Origin: Dehalococcoidia bacterium
Lineage (GTDB): Bacteria; Chloroflexota; Dehalococcoidia; Lucifugimonadales; UBA1127
Reading direction: 5' to 3'
Length of the DNA stretch: 39,031 bases
Assembly (NCBI GenBank): GCA_029936935.1
Contig: JAPYRQ010000014.1
Coordinates: 1 to 39,031, forward strand
Each line of letters starts with the position of its first letter. Positions within the stretch are counted from its first letter, which is position 1. Position numbers and translations under genes: made by a program. The notes under the pieces were generated by a model. It searched no databases. It was not told the DNA's origin and saw nothing but the letters and a program-made list of their open reading frames with translations. Positions 24,210 to 34,474 of this stretch are shown one piece after another.

Positions 24210-25187
24210 TTGACGGAGCAAACTGCAGTCCCTGACGCCCAGCCGCAGCCAGAAGTCGCTGCCCAGCCACCGGCCCCAGCGCCGGCACCGATAGCGCCAC
24301 CGGTCCAACAGCAGCCAATGGCCCCTGAACGGGTGACCATGAAGTCGCTTTTGGAAGCTGGTGTCCATTTTGGACATCAGACCCGACGATGGCAGCCACG
24401 CATGAAGACCTTCATCTTCACGCAGCGGAACGGCATCCACATCATAGACTTGCAGCAGACCCTCGTTCTCCTTGAGCGGGTAGCTCAAACATTGACAGAC
24501 CTTGTCGCCCACGGTGGCGACGTCCTCTTCGTCGGAGCAAAGAAGCAGGCTCAGGAAACAATCGAGTCTGAAGCCATGCGATGCGATTCACTCTACGTCA
24601 ACCAGCGATGGCTTGGCGGCACCCTGACAAACTTCCCAACTATTAAAGCTCGTATCGATCATATGGTTGAGTTAGAAGGCCGTCAGGAACGTGGCGAACT
24701 CCAGCGTCTCCCCAAGCGGGAAGGCCTGAAGAAGGAAGTAGAGCTAGCCCGGCTGCAGAAGTACTTCCGTGGTCTCCGCGACATGAAGAAGCCACCCAGC
24801 GCTCTCTTTGTCATTGACATCGAAAAGGAACGCATCGCCGTTGAAGAAGGCCGAAAGGCCCGTATTCCCATCTTCGCTCTAGTAGATTCCAACTGCGACC
24901 CCGACCTGGTGGATCACGTCATCCCCGGCAATGATGATGCTATCCGCTCCATCCGTCTGGTGACGGCACGAATGGCAAATGCCGTCATAGAGGGCATGCA
25001 CCAACGTGAAGCCATTATGTTGGAAGAGGCGGATGCGGCATCAACCCAGACCATCGACACCAGTGAGTTTTCCATCTTCAGCAGTGACGAGAACTTGGAG
25101 GACTTGGCCAGCCCAGAGGATTTGCAAGACCACGTGTTCTTGCCAGACGGAATGGACGATGACGATGATGAGGAAGACGACAACTAG
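24210..25187 (+). CDS. rpsB: 30S ribosomal protein S2 with extended tails
   Basis: Core S2 fold from about residue 42 to 262: [69 protein letters not shown] and [13 protein letters not shown]. Length 325 aa versus about 230-260 usually. The first 40 residues are Ala/Pro/Gln-rich ([14 protein letters not shown]). The last 60 or so are acidic, ending [11 protein letters not shown]. The start is TTG 24210 after GAGGAG with a spacing of about 10. If a start nearer the core were used the N-tail would vanish, but there is no in-frame start with a good site before VTMK; ATG before APER is the only candidate. It heads the conserved cluster with tsf. Confidence 0.95.
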   Translation: MTEQTAVPDAQPQPEVAAQPPAPAPAPIAPPVQQQPMAPERVTMKSLLEAGVHFGHQTRRWQPRMKTFIFTQRNGIHIIDLQQTLVLLERVAQTLTDLVAHGGDVLFVGAKKQAQETIESEAMRCDSLYVNQRWLGGTLTNFPTIKARIDHMVELEGRQERGELQRLPKREGLKKEVELARLQKYFRGLRDMKKPPSALFVIDIEKERIAVEEGRKARIPIFALVDSNCDPDLVDHVIPGNDDAIRSIRLVTARMANAVIEGMHQREAIMLEEADAASTQTIDTSEFSIFSSDENLEDLASPEDLQDHVFLPDGMDDDDDEEDDN

Positions 25188-25221
25188 AATCGTCCTTGAT
25201 CCACGCAAGTAGAAAAATCCC

Positions 25222-25253
25222 TGGCGTCCGCGCCCCACTAGCGGTGCACGCCA
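25222..25253 (+). promoter_or_regulatory. rpsB-tsf intergenic hairpin
   Basis: TGGCGT (25222-25227) pairs with ACGCCA (25248-25253), and CCGC (25228-25231) with GCGG (25241-25244), leaving a 3-base bulge. No T tract follows. It sits midway in the 91 bp gap and could be an RNA processing or partial attenuation site, as known between rpsB and tsf in other bacteria. This role is inference. Confidence 0.45.
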
Positions 25254-25278
25254 TACAACAAACTATCAAGGTGAGTAC

Positions 25279-26525
<1,247 letters not shown>

Positions 26526-26532
26526 TAGCGAT

Positions 26533-27096
26533 ATGGCCACCCCAGACGATCACCTAAAAGATGCTGAACATCGCATGGCAGGAGCCCTGGAAGCGCTAAA
26601 GCGTGAACTGGGCGCAATCAGAACCGGTAGGGCGAGCACTGAGCTGGTTGAGCACATCGTGGTGGAATACTACGGCACAGACACTCCGCTCAATCAAATT
26701 GCTTCCGTCACTGTTGCTGAGGCGCGAGTGTTGGCCATCCAACCCTGGGACAAAGGCGCCGTTGCCGCAGTGGAGAAGGCAATTCTAAAATCGGACTTGG
26801 GTATCACACCAAGCAATGACGGCTCGATAATTCGCCTAAACCTCCCACTCTTGACCGAAGATCGACGTAAAGAGCTTGTTCGAGGAATGCGCAAGCGTGT
26901 GGAAGAGGCCCGGGTTGCCGTGAGGAACGTCCGCAGGGATGTCCAGGACAAGATTCGCGCTCAAGAGAAGTCCAAGGAAATCTCCCAGGATGATTCACAC
27001 ATTTTCCTTGATCAACTTCAGAAATCAACAGATGGCTCCGTAGCGCTCATCGATAAGACCGGAGACGCAAAAGAAGCCGAGTTGTTGGAGGTCTAG
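26533..27096 (+). CDS. frr: Ribosome recycling factor
   Basis: Protein of 187 aa that splits post-termination ribosomes with EF-G. LKRELGAIRTGRAS is the hallmark of helix 1, then VEYYGTDTPLNQIA for domain II and LTEDRRKELV followed by RKRVEEARVAVRNVRRD for the coiled domain I. The frame is open from 26476, inside pyrH, but ATG 26533 is the natural start, with AAGGAG 10 bases upstream at the end of pyrH. Only 3 bp separate its stop from uppS. Confidence 0.96.
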   Translation: MATPDDHLKDAEHRMAGALEALKRELGAIRTGRASTELVEHIVVEYYGTDTPLNQIASVTVAEARVLAIQPWDKGAVAAVEKAILKSDLGITPSNDGSIIRLNLPLLTEDRRKELVRGMRKRVEEARVAVRNVRRDVQDKIRAQEKSKEISQDDSHIFLDQLQKSTDGSVALIDKTGDAKEAELLEV

Positions 27097-27099
27097 CCC

Positions 27100-27849
27100 G
27101 TGCCTGAACGCAAGGGCTCTGACCACGCAGGCACACCGCCTGAGGCTGACACCCCCGCCCACGTGGCAATCATCATGGACGGGAACGGTCGCTGGGCAGA
27201 AGCCCGTGGCCTTCCGCGACTCGCCGGGCACCGCGCGGGCACAGAGAACATCCGCAGCGTGGCTCAGTCCGCGGCCAAAGCCGGAGTACGGTACCTCACC
27301 CTCTTCGCCTTCTCTACAGAAAACTGGTCACGCCCCGATAGCGAAGTCTCCGGTTTGTTGGAGATACTGGGGGGCGTCATCGGCGGCGAAACCGAACAGA
27401 TGTCAGAGGCAGGGGTTCGACTCAACCACATCGGGCGAACAGACAGGCTTCCCAAGCCGCTCCAGGAAGCCATTGAAGCCGCAGTTGCACTCACTCAGGA
27501 CAATCAGGGGTTGGTTCTCAGTGTTGCCTTCGATTACGGCGGCAGGGATGAGATACTTCATGCCGTCAAACGCATTGTCTCCGATGGTCTCAAACCGGAC
27601 CAGTTGGATGAGTCCACTCTAGAGCGGTACCTCTACACGGACGGCATCCCTGACCCTGACCTCATCGTTCGAACCGGCGGGGAGATGCGGCTGAGTAACT
27701 TCCTCCTCTGGCAGGCCGCTTACAGTGAGCATTATGTGACCGATGTACGTTGGCCTGACTTTGATGAAGGTGAATTCCTGAAAGCACTCGATGTCTACCG
27801 CACCAGGAAGCGTCGATTCGGCGGATTAAGCCCTTCAGGGGCACGGTAA
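27100..27849 (+). CDS. uppS: Undecaprenyl diphosphate synthase (cis-prenyltransferase)
   Basis: Makes the C55 lipid carrier for cell-wall or surface polysaccharide synthesis. 249 aa with IIMDGNGRWAEARG (catalytic D27), FAFSTENWSRP, AFDYGGRDEI, and the C-terminal DPDLIVRTGGEMRLSNFLLW binding isopentenyl diphosphate. A hydrophilic N-terminal 20 residues precede the fold. The GTG start 27100 is 3 bp after frr, with GGAGG 8 bases upstream inside the frr end. Confidence 0.95.
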   Translation: MPERKGSDHAGTPPEADTPAHVAIIMDGNGRWAEARGLPRLAGHRAGTENIRSVAQSAAKAGVRYLTLFAFSTENWSRPDSEVSGLLEILGGVIGGETEQMSEAGVRLNHIGRTDRLPKPLQEAIEAAVALTQDNQGLVLSVAFDYGGRDEILHAVKRIVSDGLKPDQLDESTLERYLYTDGIPDPDLIVRTGGEMRLSNFLLWQAAYSEHYVTDVRWPDFDEGEFLKALDVYRTRKRRFGGLSPSGAR

Positions 27850-27855
27850 CAGGGG

Positions 27856-28644
27856 ATGCTGGCCCTTCGGTTGCTCACAGCCGCTATCGGTGTGCCTCTC
27901 CTCGTTTTGGCCGTCTGGCAGGGTTCTTATTGGCTGTTGGCCCCCGTGATAATCATCGCTGTCGTAGGCACATGGGAATTCCACAAACTCCTGTCCCCCA
28001 TCATTGCCACTCCACCTCTTATCCTTTCGATAGCCTTAACCCTGGGTCTAAGCATCTCCGGCCAGTTTGAAGGCGCATACCTTCTGATTGCCCTCGGCGC
28101 AGCGCTATTGGCCTCATTGGCGTGGCAGATCGTACAGCAAGTACGCCACAAAGACATGAACAGCCAGTTCCTTGGGCTGGCAGGCCCGTTCTACATAGGT
28201 GTGCCCCTTTCCCTTGCGATATTGCTTCGCGACCAAACAGACGGCAGGGACTGGCTATTGGTTGCTATCCTAGCTACGTTTGCCATTGATACTGGTGCGT
28301 ATGCCGTTGGAAAGCTCATTGGGAAGCATAAATTGGCTCCACGGATCAGCCCTCGCAAAACCTGGGAGGGCGTTATTGGAGGCTTACTGGGTGGCGTGGG
28401 GGCAGCATTTGGGCTTACGCTATTAATGGATTTACCAATGGATACATGGAAAGCCGCACCGTTCGGGTTGCTTCTGGCGGTAGCTGCAATATCAGGAGAC
28501 CTGGCAGAGTCCTGGTTGAAACGGACAGCTGGTGCCAAGGATTCCGGTACGATTGTTCCGGGCCACGGTGGCGTACTGGATAGGACTGACAGCATCGTCG
28601 CCACACTTGTAGTCGCATATTTTTGGGTGTTGTGGGCAGTATGA
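27856..28644 (+). CDS. cdsA: Phosphatidate cytidylyltransferase
   Basis: Integral membrane enzyme making CDP-diacylglycerol from phosphatidate and CTP, 262 aa with about 7-8 hydrophobic spans. The C-terminal CDS signature is complete: SWLKRTAGAKDSGTIVPG then HGGVLDRTDS. GVIGGLLGG precedes it. Start ATG 27856 is 6 bp after uppS, with a poor ribosome site (AGGGG adjacent), so coupling to uppS is likely. Its TGA overlaps the dxr ATG (ATGA). The presence of cdsA implies ester phospholipids. Confidence 0.94.
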   Translation: MLALRLLTAAIGVPLLVLAVWQGSYWLLAPVIIIAVVGTWEFHKLLSPIIATPPLILSIALTLGLSISGQFEGAYLLIALGAALLASLAWQIVQQVRHKDMNSQFLGLAGPFYIGVPLSLAILLRDQTDGRDWLLVAILATFAIDTGAYAVGKLIGKHKLAPRISPRKTWEGVIGGLLGGVGAAFGLTLLMDLPMDTWKAAPFGLLLAVAAISGDLAESWLKRTAGAKDSGTIVPGHGGVLDRTDSIVATLVVAYFWVLWAV

Positions 28645-29777
28645 AACGCATCGCGATCCTGGGCTCCACCGGTTCGATCGGTCGGCAAACGCTGGACGTC
28701 GTCCGCGCCTTCCCTGACGAATTCGATGTCGTTGCCCTCTCAGCCTGGAGCAACCGTGACCTTCTCCTTGCCCAGGCGAAGGAGTTCAACCCGACGCTCC
28801 TCTCAAGCAAAGAACAATGGCCTGCAGAATCACTGCCACCCGGTACACACATCGCAGAAACCCTCGAGGAAATCGTTACCAACCCTGACGTAGACCTCAT
28901 CATCCAGGGCATGGTGGGCAATATCGGCCTCCTGCCGACGCTCCAGGCTCTTGGTGCAGGGAAACAGGTAGCAATGGCCAATAAAGAGCCTATTGTCATG
29001 GCCGGCGAGCTCCTGATGCAGGCTGCAACCAGAGGCGGAGGCCAACTCCTGCCTGTCGATAGCGAGCCCAGCGCCATCTGGCAGTGCCTACAGGGTGAAG
29101 AAACACAACGGACCGTGCGTAGGCTCATCATTACCGCTTCAGGTGGGGCGCTACGGGACCTGCCCCTGGACGAAATAGCCAAGGTCACACCAGCGCGGGC
29201 ACTGAAGCACCCCACATGGGATATGGGTAAGAAGATAACCATCGACTGCGCCACATTGATGAACAAGGGGTTTGAGGTCATTGAGTCCCACTGGCTGTTC
29301 GATATGCCGTGGGACCAGGTGGATGTAGTCATCCATCACCAGAGCATCATTCACTCCATGGTGGAGTTCACAGACGGCTCTATGAAGGCCCAGATGGGTG
29401 CGCCGGACATGCGCCTGCCCATCCAATACGCCATGTTCTACCCCAAGCGGATGGCCAGCGAGGAGATTCCGAGGTTCGATCCTATCGCAATTGGATCTCT
29501 GACGTTTGAAGAGATGAACCCTGATCGATATCCCTGTTTCGTCACCGCTCTTGAAGCCGGACACGCCGGTGGAACGTATCCTACTGTGTTGAGTGCGTCC
29601 GATGAAACGGCAGTAGACCTCTTCCTTAAAGGGCGTATAGGCTTTACGGATATCCATCGGCTTGTCGCTTCCACGCTGGAACGCCACGAGTCGAAAGAGC
29701 GTCCTACATTAGAGGACATCCTCTCTGCGGACGAATGGGCCAGGCAGGCAGTCCTAAGCGCAACGGAGAACAGTTAA
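28641..29777 (+). CDS. dxr: 1-deoxy-D-xylulose 5-phosphate reductoisomerase
   Basis: Second step of the MEP pathway, 378 aa. NADPH-binding LGSTGSIGRQTLDVV, then GMVGNIGLLPTLQAL, ANKEPIVMAGELL, VDSEPSAIWQCL with the metal-binding D and E, and the C-terminal MNKGFEVIESHWLF with the third acidic ligand. Two usually conserved positions differ: ANKES reads ANKEP and DSEHS reads DSEPS. The metal ligands are kept. ATG 28641 overlaps the cdsA stop; a TTG at 28623 is possible but has no site. Its TAA shares a base with the rseP ATG. Confidence 0.94.
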   Translation: MKRIAILGSTGSIGRQTLDVVRAFPDEFDVVALSAWSNRDLLLAQAKEFNPTLLSSKEQWPAESLPPGTHIAETLEEIVTNPDVDLIIQGMVGNIGLLPTLQALGAGKQVAMANKEPIVMAGELLMQAATRGGGQLLPVDSEPSAIWQCLQGEETQRTVRRLIITASGGALRDLPLDEIAKVTPARALKHPTWDMGKKITIDCATLMNKGFEVIESHWLFDMPWDQVDVVIHHQSIIHSMVEFTDGSMKAQMGAPDMRLPIQYAMFYPKRMASEEIPRFDPIAIGSLTFEEMNPDRYPCFVTALEAGHAGGTYPTVLSASDETAVDLFLKGRIGFTDIHRLVASTLERHESKERPTLEDILSADEWARQAVLSATENS

Positions 29778-30898
29778 TGTCTTTTGACCTTATTATTCTC
29801 GTAGCCCGGTTCCTGATTATGTTGAGTATCCTCATCATGATCCATGAGGCTGGGCACTTCTTCACAGCCAGAGCGTTTAAGGTGAAAGTTCTGCAGTTCG
29901 GATTGGGATTCCCCCCAACATTGTTCTCAATTAAACGGGGAGACACCGTCTACCAATTGAACGCCATCCCCCTGGGTGGTTACGTCAAGTTGTTGGGAGA
30001 GGAAGACCCTACCCACCCTGATAGCCTTGCCAGCAAAGGCGCGTTGACCCGGTTCACCGTGTTAGGTGCCGGCGCTTTCATGAACTTCATTCTAGCAATG
30101 GTGATTTTCAGCTTCATATTCATGATTCCCCAGGACAGAGTAGAGGGAAGGGTCCTCATTGCTGGTGTCTCTGAAGGGTCTCCGGCCCAACAGGCAGGAT
30201 TACAGAGAGGGGACATCGTCTTAGAGGTAGATGGACACGAGATTTACAACACCTCGGAACTGGCTCGCCGTATTCAGCTCAGGTTAGGGAGTGAAACGAC
30301 GTGGCAGGTCATGCGACCCGAGTTGCTGATTACCGGTTCTTTCGGATTCGGCAGTGAGCCGGGATTGTCGCAACCAGCCACAAGGGACACTGAGCCATAT
30401 GAGATTTCCCTGGTTCCGCGTTGGACGCCTCCCGCCGGTGAAGGGAACGCTGGTGTACAAATTCGAACGATCGACAGCCAGATAGCTTCTTACTCGGAGC
30501 CTATCTGGGAGGCCGTACCAAGCTCCTTGAATTTGATGTGGGAGATAGTGGTTCTCTTACGCAACATGGTGACAAGCTGGATAGTGGGTTCCAGTAGCCC
30601 TGAGTTAGGTGGCCCCATTGCCATTGCTGAAGCCAGTGATGAAGTAGCCGAATCCGGTTGGATTTCCCTGTTGGGATTCATGGCCTTCATTAGTTTCCAG
30701 CTAGCCATCTTCAACATATTGCCGTTCCCCGCGCTGGACGGAGGTCGCATCCTGTTTGTGGCTATAGAGTGGGTGCGGCGCGGTAAACGCATCTCGCCTG
30801 AGAAAGAAGGCCTGGTGCACCTTGTGGGATTCGCTGTGCTCATCAGCTCCATCGTCGTCATCAGCTACTTTGATGTCGTCAGGATTGTCCAAGGCTGA
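29777..30898 (+). CDS. rseP: Site-2 protease, RseP/RasP-type (M50)
   Basis: Membrane metalloprotease, 373 aa. HEAGH (H23, E24, H27) lies in the first span and the third ligand is in NILPFPALDGGRILF near the C-terminus. One PDZ domain lies between (VSEGSPAQQAGLQRGDIVLEVDG). About four hydrophobic spans are visible. It cleaves transmembrane segments after site-1 cleavage, for example of anti-sigma factors or remnant signal peptides. The substrate here is unknown. ATG 29777 overlaps the dxr TAA, with GGAG 8 bases upstream. The frame is open from 29735, but that start is not needed. The stop is directly followed by a dispersed repeat. Confidence 0.94.
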   Translation: MSFDLIILVARFLIMLSILIMIHEAGHFFTARAFKVKVLQFGLGFPPTLFSIKRGDTVYQLNAIPLGGYVKLLGEEDPTHPDSLASKGALTRFTVLGAGAFMNFILAMVIFSFIFMIPQDRVEGRVLIAGVSEGSPAQQAGLQRGDIVLEVDGHEIYNTSELARRIQLRLGSETTWQVMRPELLITGSFGFGSEPGLSQPATRDTEPYEISLVPRWTPPAGEGNAGVQIRTIDSQIASYSEPIWEAVPSSLNLMWEIVVLLRNMVTSWIVGSSSPELGGPIAIAEASDEVAESGWISLLGFMAFISFQLAIFNILPFPALDGGRILFVAIEWVRRGKRISPEKEGLVHLVGFAVLISSIVVISYFDVVRIVQG

Positions 30899-30941
30899 CC
30901 AGGGCAAGCCCTAGACCCACATTCCTTCGGGTACCAAAGAC
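30899..30941. repeat. Dispersed intergenic repeat, copy C
   Basis: CCAGGGCAAGCCCTAGACCC then ACATTCCTTCGGGTACCAAAGACG. It begins at the base after the rseP stop codon. Best match is to copy D at 38879 (ATTCC, CGG-n-TACCAAAG). The 160 bp from here to ispG holds no gene; a TATAGT at 31009 may be the ispG -10. Confidence 0.6.
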
Positions 30942-31061
30942 GATCTCCGCGTTTCTAGTAGAGCAATTCCTCGCTGTGGAATTCTCCCACCTCTGACATG
31001 AAATCGAGTATAGTTATTTGCGTATCAGGCCCAGGGGAAAACAGCCGGGGGGATGGCATCC

Positions 31062-32225
31062 ATGACGAAACGCAGGGTTTCCAAGCCCGTCTACGTTGGT
31101 GACGTGAAGGTAGGCGGCGATGCACCCATCACTGTGCAGTCCATGACTAAGACCGATACCCGTGACGTAGCGGCCACAGTCGCCCAGATCAAAGGCCTGG
31201 AAAAGATGGGCTGCGACATCATCCGCAGTGCGGTACCGGACATGGAAGCAGCGAAGGCCCTTGGTGAAATCAAGCGACAGATAAACATCCCCCTCATCGC
31301 AGACATCCACTTCCACTATCAACTGGCCCTGGAAGCCCTGAATCAGGGCGTGGACTGCCTGCGACTGAACCCCGGCAATATCCGGGACCCTGAGCGCGTA
31401 AAAGAAGTAGTTATCGCCGCCAAAGAACGCGGCGTTCCCATTCGCATCGGCGTCAACTTCGGCAGCCTTCCCCCCGTGGGTGGCATCGGCCAAACGCGAG
31501 GCTTCTCGCGCCTCTTCGATATGGTGAACCGTCTCCCCAAAGCCGGTGAAGCGGAAGAAGGCGAGTACAGCGTCGTCGACCACATGGTGGCCACAGCCCT
31601 CTGGGAGATTAGCCTTCTGGAAGACCTGGACTTTGACCTCATCAAGATATCGATGAAAGCCTTTGACGTCCCCACCACGGTTGAGGCGTATGAGCGGTTG
31701 GCCAAGATGGTGCCGTATCCTTTGCACCTTGGGATTACCGAAGCGGGGACCGTGCAATCCGGCTCCATCCGCAGCGCCGTCGGCCTTGGCCACTTGCTGT
31801 ACCAGGGCATCGGCGACACCATCCGTGTCTCGCTGAGCGGCGATTCGAAGGAAGAGATTACCGCCGGATACGATATTCTGAAATCACTGAACCTCCGTGA
31901 GAAGGGCGTGACCCTGGTCGCGTGCCCTTCATGCGGTCGAGCAGACATCGATGTCGTGAAGCTCGCCAACCAGGTGGACGCGCTTGTGAAGAGCCTGGAC
32001 ACCACTATCAAAGTGGCTGTCATGGGCTGCGAGGTGAACGGGCCTGGTGAATCAAAGGATGCGGATATCGGCATCGCTGGTGGCAACGGCAGGGCGATCA
32101 TCTTCCGCAAGGGAGTGAAGACAAAGGTTGTTCCGGAAGCTGAGATGCTGACAGCGTTGATGGCAGAGATTGAAGAGATATCTGCGGCGAAAGCGTTGGA
32201 AGACAAAGCAACCATTCCAATCTAG
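31062..32225 (+). CDS. ispG: (E)-4-hydroxy-3-methylbut-2-enyl-diphosphate synthase
   Basis: [4Fe-4S] enzyme of the MEP pathway, 387 aa from ATG 31062 (ATG 31053 is an alternative; GGGGG lies about 9 bases before 31062 and adjacent to 31053). TIM-barrel motifs: PITVQSMTKTDT, CDIIRSAVPD, PLIADIHFHYQLAL, LRLNPGNI, GVNFGSLP, KISMKAFDV, LGITEAGT. Cluster ligands: CPSCGRADID and MGCEVNGPGE. Two-domain bacterial form without the plant insertion. It is the last gene of the translation-isoprenoid cluster on this strand and ends at a strong terminator. Confidence 0.96.
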   Translation: MTKRRVSKPVYVGDVKVGGDAPITVQSMTKTDTRDVAATVAQIKGLEKMGCDIIRSAVPDMEAAKALGEIKRQINIPLIADIHFHYQLALEALNQGVDCLRLNPGNIRDPERVKEVVIAAKERGVPIRIGVNFGSLPPVGGIGQTRGFSRLFDMVNRLPKAGEAEEGEYSVVDHMVATALWEISLLEDLDFDLIKISMKAFDVPTTVEAYERLAKMVPYPLHLGITEAGTVQSGSIRSAVGLGHLLYQGIGDTIRVSLSGDSKEEITAGYDILKSLNLREKGVTLVACPSCGRADIDVVKLANQVDALVKSLDTTIKVAVMGCEVNGPGESKDADIGIAGGNGRAIIFRKGVKTKVVPEAEMLTALMAEIEEISAAKALEDKATIPI

Positions 32226-32243
32226 ATAAAGCAGCACAAAAAG

Positions 32244-32274
32244 AAAAGAGGGTGGCAAAACCACCCTCTTTTTT
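32244..32274. terminator. Bidirectional intrinsic terminator, ispG/hup
   Basis: GAGGGTGG (32248-32255), loop CAAAA, CCACCCTC (32261-32268), followed by TTTTTT. A-rich sequence (AAAAAGAAAA) before the stem gives a T tract on the other strand. It serves ispG and the convergent hup gene. Confidence 0.92.
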
Positions 32275-32291
32275 ATTACCCTATTACCTGT

Positions 32292-32585
32292 TTATCGCTT
32301 GCCGCTGACGGCCCCCTTCAAGTTGGCACCGGGTACAAATCCCACACGCTTGTGTGCAGGGATTTCCACAGTTGCACCGCCGCCTCGAATCGGGCGAACC
32401 CTGCGCTTCTTCACTTCCCGGACTTCAAAGGTACCGAATCCGGTCATGACTACCTTGTTCCCTGCGGCAAGGGCTTCCTGAACACTCTCCAAAACAGCTG
32501 TCAATGCGGCATCAGCGCCGGCTTTGGTGCCGCCTAATTTCGAAGAAACTCTACCAACGAGGTCGGTTTTTCGTAGTGTGGTCAT
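32292..32585 (-). CDS. hup: HU-family DNA-binding protein
   Basis: Nucleoid protein of 97 aa. The two N-terminal helices (LRKTDLVGRVSSKLGG, AALTAVLESVQEALAAG) and VVMTGFGTFEVREVKKR are diagnostic. The DNA-minor-groove arm reads RRVRPIRGGGATVEIPAHK, where the proline intercalation position is kept but the common RNP is RPI. AGGAGG lies 9 bases before ATG 32585. It is inserted on the opposite strand between ispG and proS, which are adjacent in many bacteria. IHF subunits are an alternative but less likely. Confidence 0.93.
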   Translation of the reverse strand: MTTLRKTDLVGRVSSKLGGTKAGADAALTAVLESVQEALAAGNKVVMTGFGTFEVREVKKRRVRPIRGGGATVEIPAHKRVGFVPGANLKGAVSGKR

Positions 32586-32633
32586 TAGGTATTTCCTCCT
32601 TGATTCTCGTAACTCTAGGTACGAGGCGAGCGA

Positions 32634-32642
32634 AATATAGCA
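32634..32642 (-). promoter_or_regulatory. Extended -10 element upstream of hup
   Basis: On the minus strand this reads TGCTATATT, an extended -10. No good -35 lies at 17 bases. It is 49 bases before the hup start, in the 190 bp gap shared with divergent proS. Confidence 0.5.
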
Positions 32643-32776
32643 CAGGACAAATACCTTGCCTAGGGCAATTTGGCCCCAATCCGCACCTTTCGGCCCCTGT
32701 TGGGAGGTCTAGTAAGAATGTCATCACCTTTGCTATGCTAGATAGTTAGAAACACACCAAAACCAAGGAGACTTCT

Positions 32777-34474
32777 TTGCGCCTCTCCCAATTTCTAGGC
32801 AGGACTCTACGCAGCAACCCTTCTGAGGCTGAGACAGACAACCATAAACTCATGCTCCGGACCGGTATGATCCAGCAACTGGCTGCTGGGGTGTACTCGT
32901 ACGCCCCGCTCGCAATCAGAAGCCTAACGAAAATTGCGAACATCATCAGAGAAGAGATGAACGCCGCGGGTGGCCAGGAGGTTAAACTCCCCACCCTTCA
33001 ACCCAGAGAGTTGTGGCAGCAGTCCGGCCGTGATGCCACCTTCGGGCCTGACCTGATCCGTCTGCAGGACAGGAGAGGTAGAGAGATGGTTCTTGCCCCA
33101 ACCCATGAAGAGGCTGTCACGCTCCTGGTGAAGCAGCACCTCCAGAGCTATCGCGATCTGCCGATGCTGGTCTACCAGATTCAGACGAAGTTCCGCGACG
33201 AGGTTCGCCCGAGAGGCGGGCTTGTCCGCGTCCGTGAGTTCGACATGAAAGACGGCTACAGCTTCCACGCTGATGATGAGTCGCTGGACGAGACTTATCA
33301 GCGGATGGTGCAGGCATATCACAATATCTTCCAACGCTGCGGTATACCAGCCATCCAAATCGAGGCTGATAGCGGCGCCATTGGGGGCAAGGACTCCCAC
33401 GAGTTCATTATGCCTAGCGAGATAGGCGAGGATACGTTCATCCACTGCCCAAAGTGCGGATATGCTGCCAACGCAGAACGCGCTGCGTTCACTCGACCGG
33501 CAGCGCCATCGGAGGCCGAACTTCCAATGGAGGACGTGCACACGCCAGGACAGAAGACCATCCAGGACCTTGTGGACAACCTTGGCGTCACACCTGCACA
33601 GACGCTGAAGGTAGTCATCTACATGGCTGACGGGGAGATGGTGTTCGCCACCGTCCGGGGCGACCTTGATGTGAACGATATCAAGCTCAAACGCGCGTTG
33701 GGCTGTATCGACTTGAGACTCGCCACCGATGAAGAAGTAGCTGCAGCGGGAATTTCTGCCGGCTCTGCCTCGGCCGTTGGGATGACGGGCATCAAGATCG
33801 TGGCCGACGAGTCCATCAACATCGGCACCAACTTCGTCGCCGGAGCCAACAAAGCCGACTACCACATACTCAACGTGAACACGCCTCGTGACCTCAAGCC
33901 GGACCTGATTGCAGACATCGCGATGGCAGAAGGCGGGCATGCGTGCCTGAACTGCGGCACCGCGTTCGAGGCAGCGCGTGGGATTGAAGTCGGCCACGTG
34001 TTCAAGCTGGGCACGTTCTTCAGCGAGGCTCTTGAAGCCACCTTCCAGGATCCCGAAGGGCAGCAACAGCCCGCCATCATGGGGTGCTACGGCATCGGTG
34101 TTGGCAGGTTGCTGGCGGCTGCCGTTGAGCAGAACCGCGATGAGAAGGGCATGTGCCTCCCTGCAAGCGTTGCTCCATTCCATGTCTACCTGGCGGGGTT
34201 GAACATGGACAAGGAAGAAGTGGCAGCCGCAGCAGATAGCATCTATGAGGAACTACTGGACGCCGGTGTTGAAGTGCTTTACGACGATCGTACGGATTCT
34301 GCGGGCGTGAAGTTCAATGACGCCGACTTGCTTGGCTTCCCGGTGCGCGTAGTGGTCAGCCCTCGCAACCTGAAAGAGGGCAAGGCCGAGATTAAGCTTC
34401 GTATTGAGTCAGAAGCGAACGTAGTGGCCCTGGAAAATGCCGCAAGTTACGTGACAACACTCCTGACAACGTAG
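32777..34474 (+). CDS. proS: Prolyl-tRNA synthetase (bacterial type)
   Basis: Class II synthetase, 565 aa. N-terminal SQFLGRTLRSNPSEAE and LMLRTGMIQQLAAGVYSY, motif 2 RPRGGLVRVREFDMKDGYS, a zinc-like CPKCG, and an INS (editing) domain from about residue 235 to 390 (TPAQTLKVVIYMADGE, GTNFVAGANKADYH). Motif 3 is GCYGIGVGRLLAA. The C-terminal anticodon domain contains YDDRTDSAGVKFNDADLLG. Start TTG 32777 has AAGGAG 6-7 bases upstream. It is the usual neighbour of ispG, here separated by hup. Confidence 0.96.
   Translation: MRLSQFLGRTLRSNPSEAETDNHKLMLRTGMIQQLAAGVYSYAPLAIRSLTKIANIIREEMNAAGGQEVKLPTLQPRELWQQSGRDATFGPDLIRLQDRRGREMVLAPTHEEAVTLLVKQHLQSYRDLPMLVYQIQTKFRDEVRPRGGLVRVREFDMKDGYSFHADDESLDETYQRMVQAYHNIFQRCGIPAIQIEADSGAIGGKDSHEFIMPSEIGEDTFIHCPKCGYAANAERAAFTRPAAPSEAELPMEDVHTPGQKTIQDLVDNLGVTPAQTLKVVIYMADGEMVFATVRGDLDVNDIKLKRALGCIDLRLATDEEVAAAGISAGSASAVGMTGIKIVADESINIGTNFVAGANKADYHILNVNTPRDLKPDLIADIAMAEGGHACLNCGTAFEAARGIEVGHVFKLGTFFSEALEATFQDPEGQQQPAIMGCYGIGVGRLLAAAVEQNRDEKGMCLPASVAPFHVYLAGLNMDKEEVAAAADSIYEELLDAGVEVLYDDRTDSAGVKFNDADLLGFPVRVVVSPRNLKEGKAEIKLRIESEANVVALENAASYVTTLLTT

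Noticed and set aside
27405-27425. GGGGTTCGACTC resembling a tRNA T-arm
   Set aside because: It lies inside uppS coding sequence, and no acceptor stem, anticodon arm or CCA context surrounds it.
28415-29332. 305-codon minus-strand frame opposite cdsA and dxr
   Set aside because: Shadow frame. cdsA and dxr on the plus strand have complete signatures.
32924-34183. 419-codon open frame on the minus strand opposite proS
   Set aside because: It is the shadow of the high-GC proS codons. No family pattern or ribosome site is seen, and proS has full motif support.
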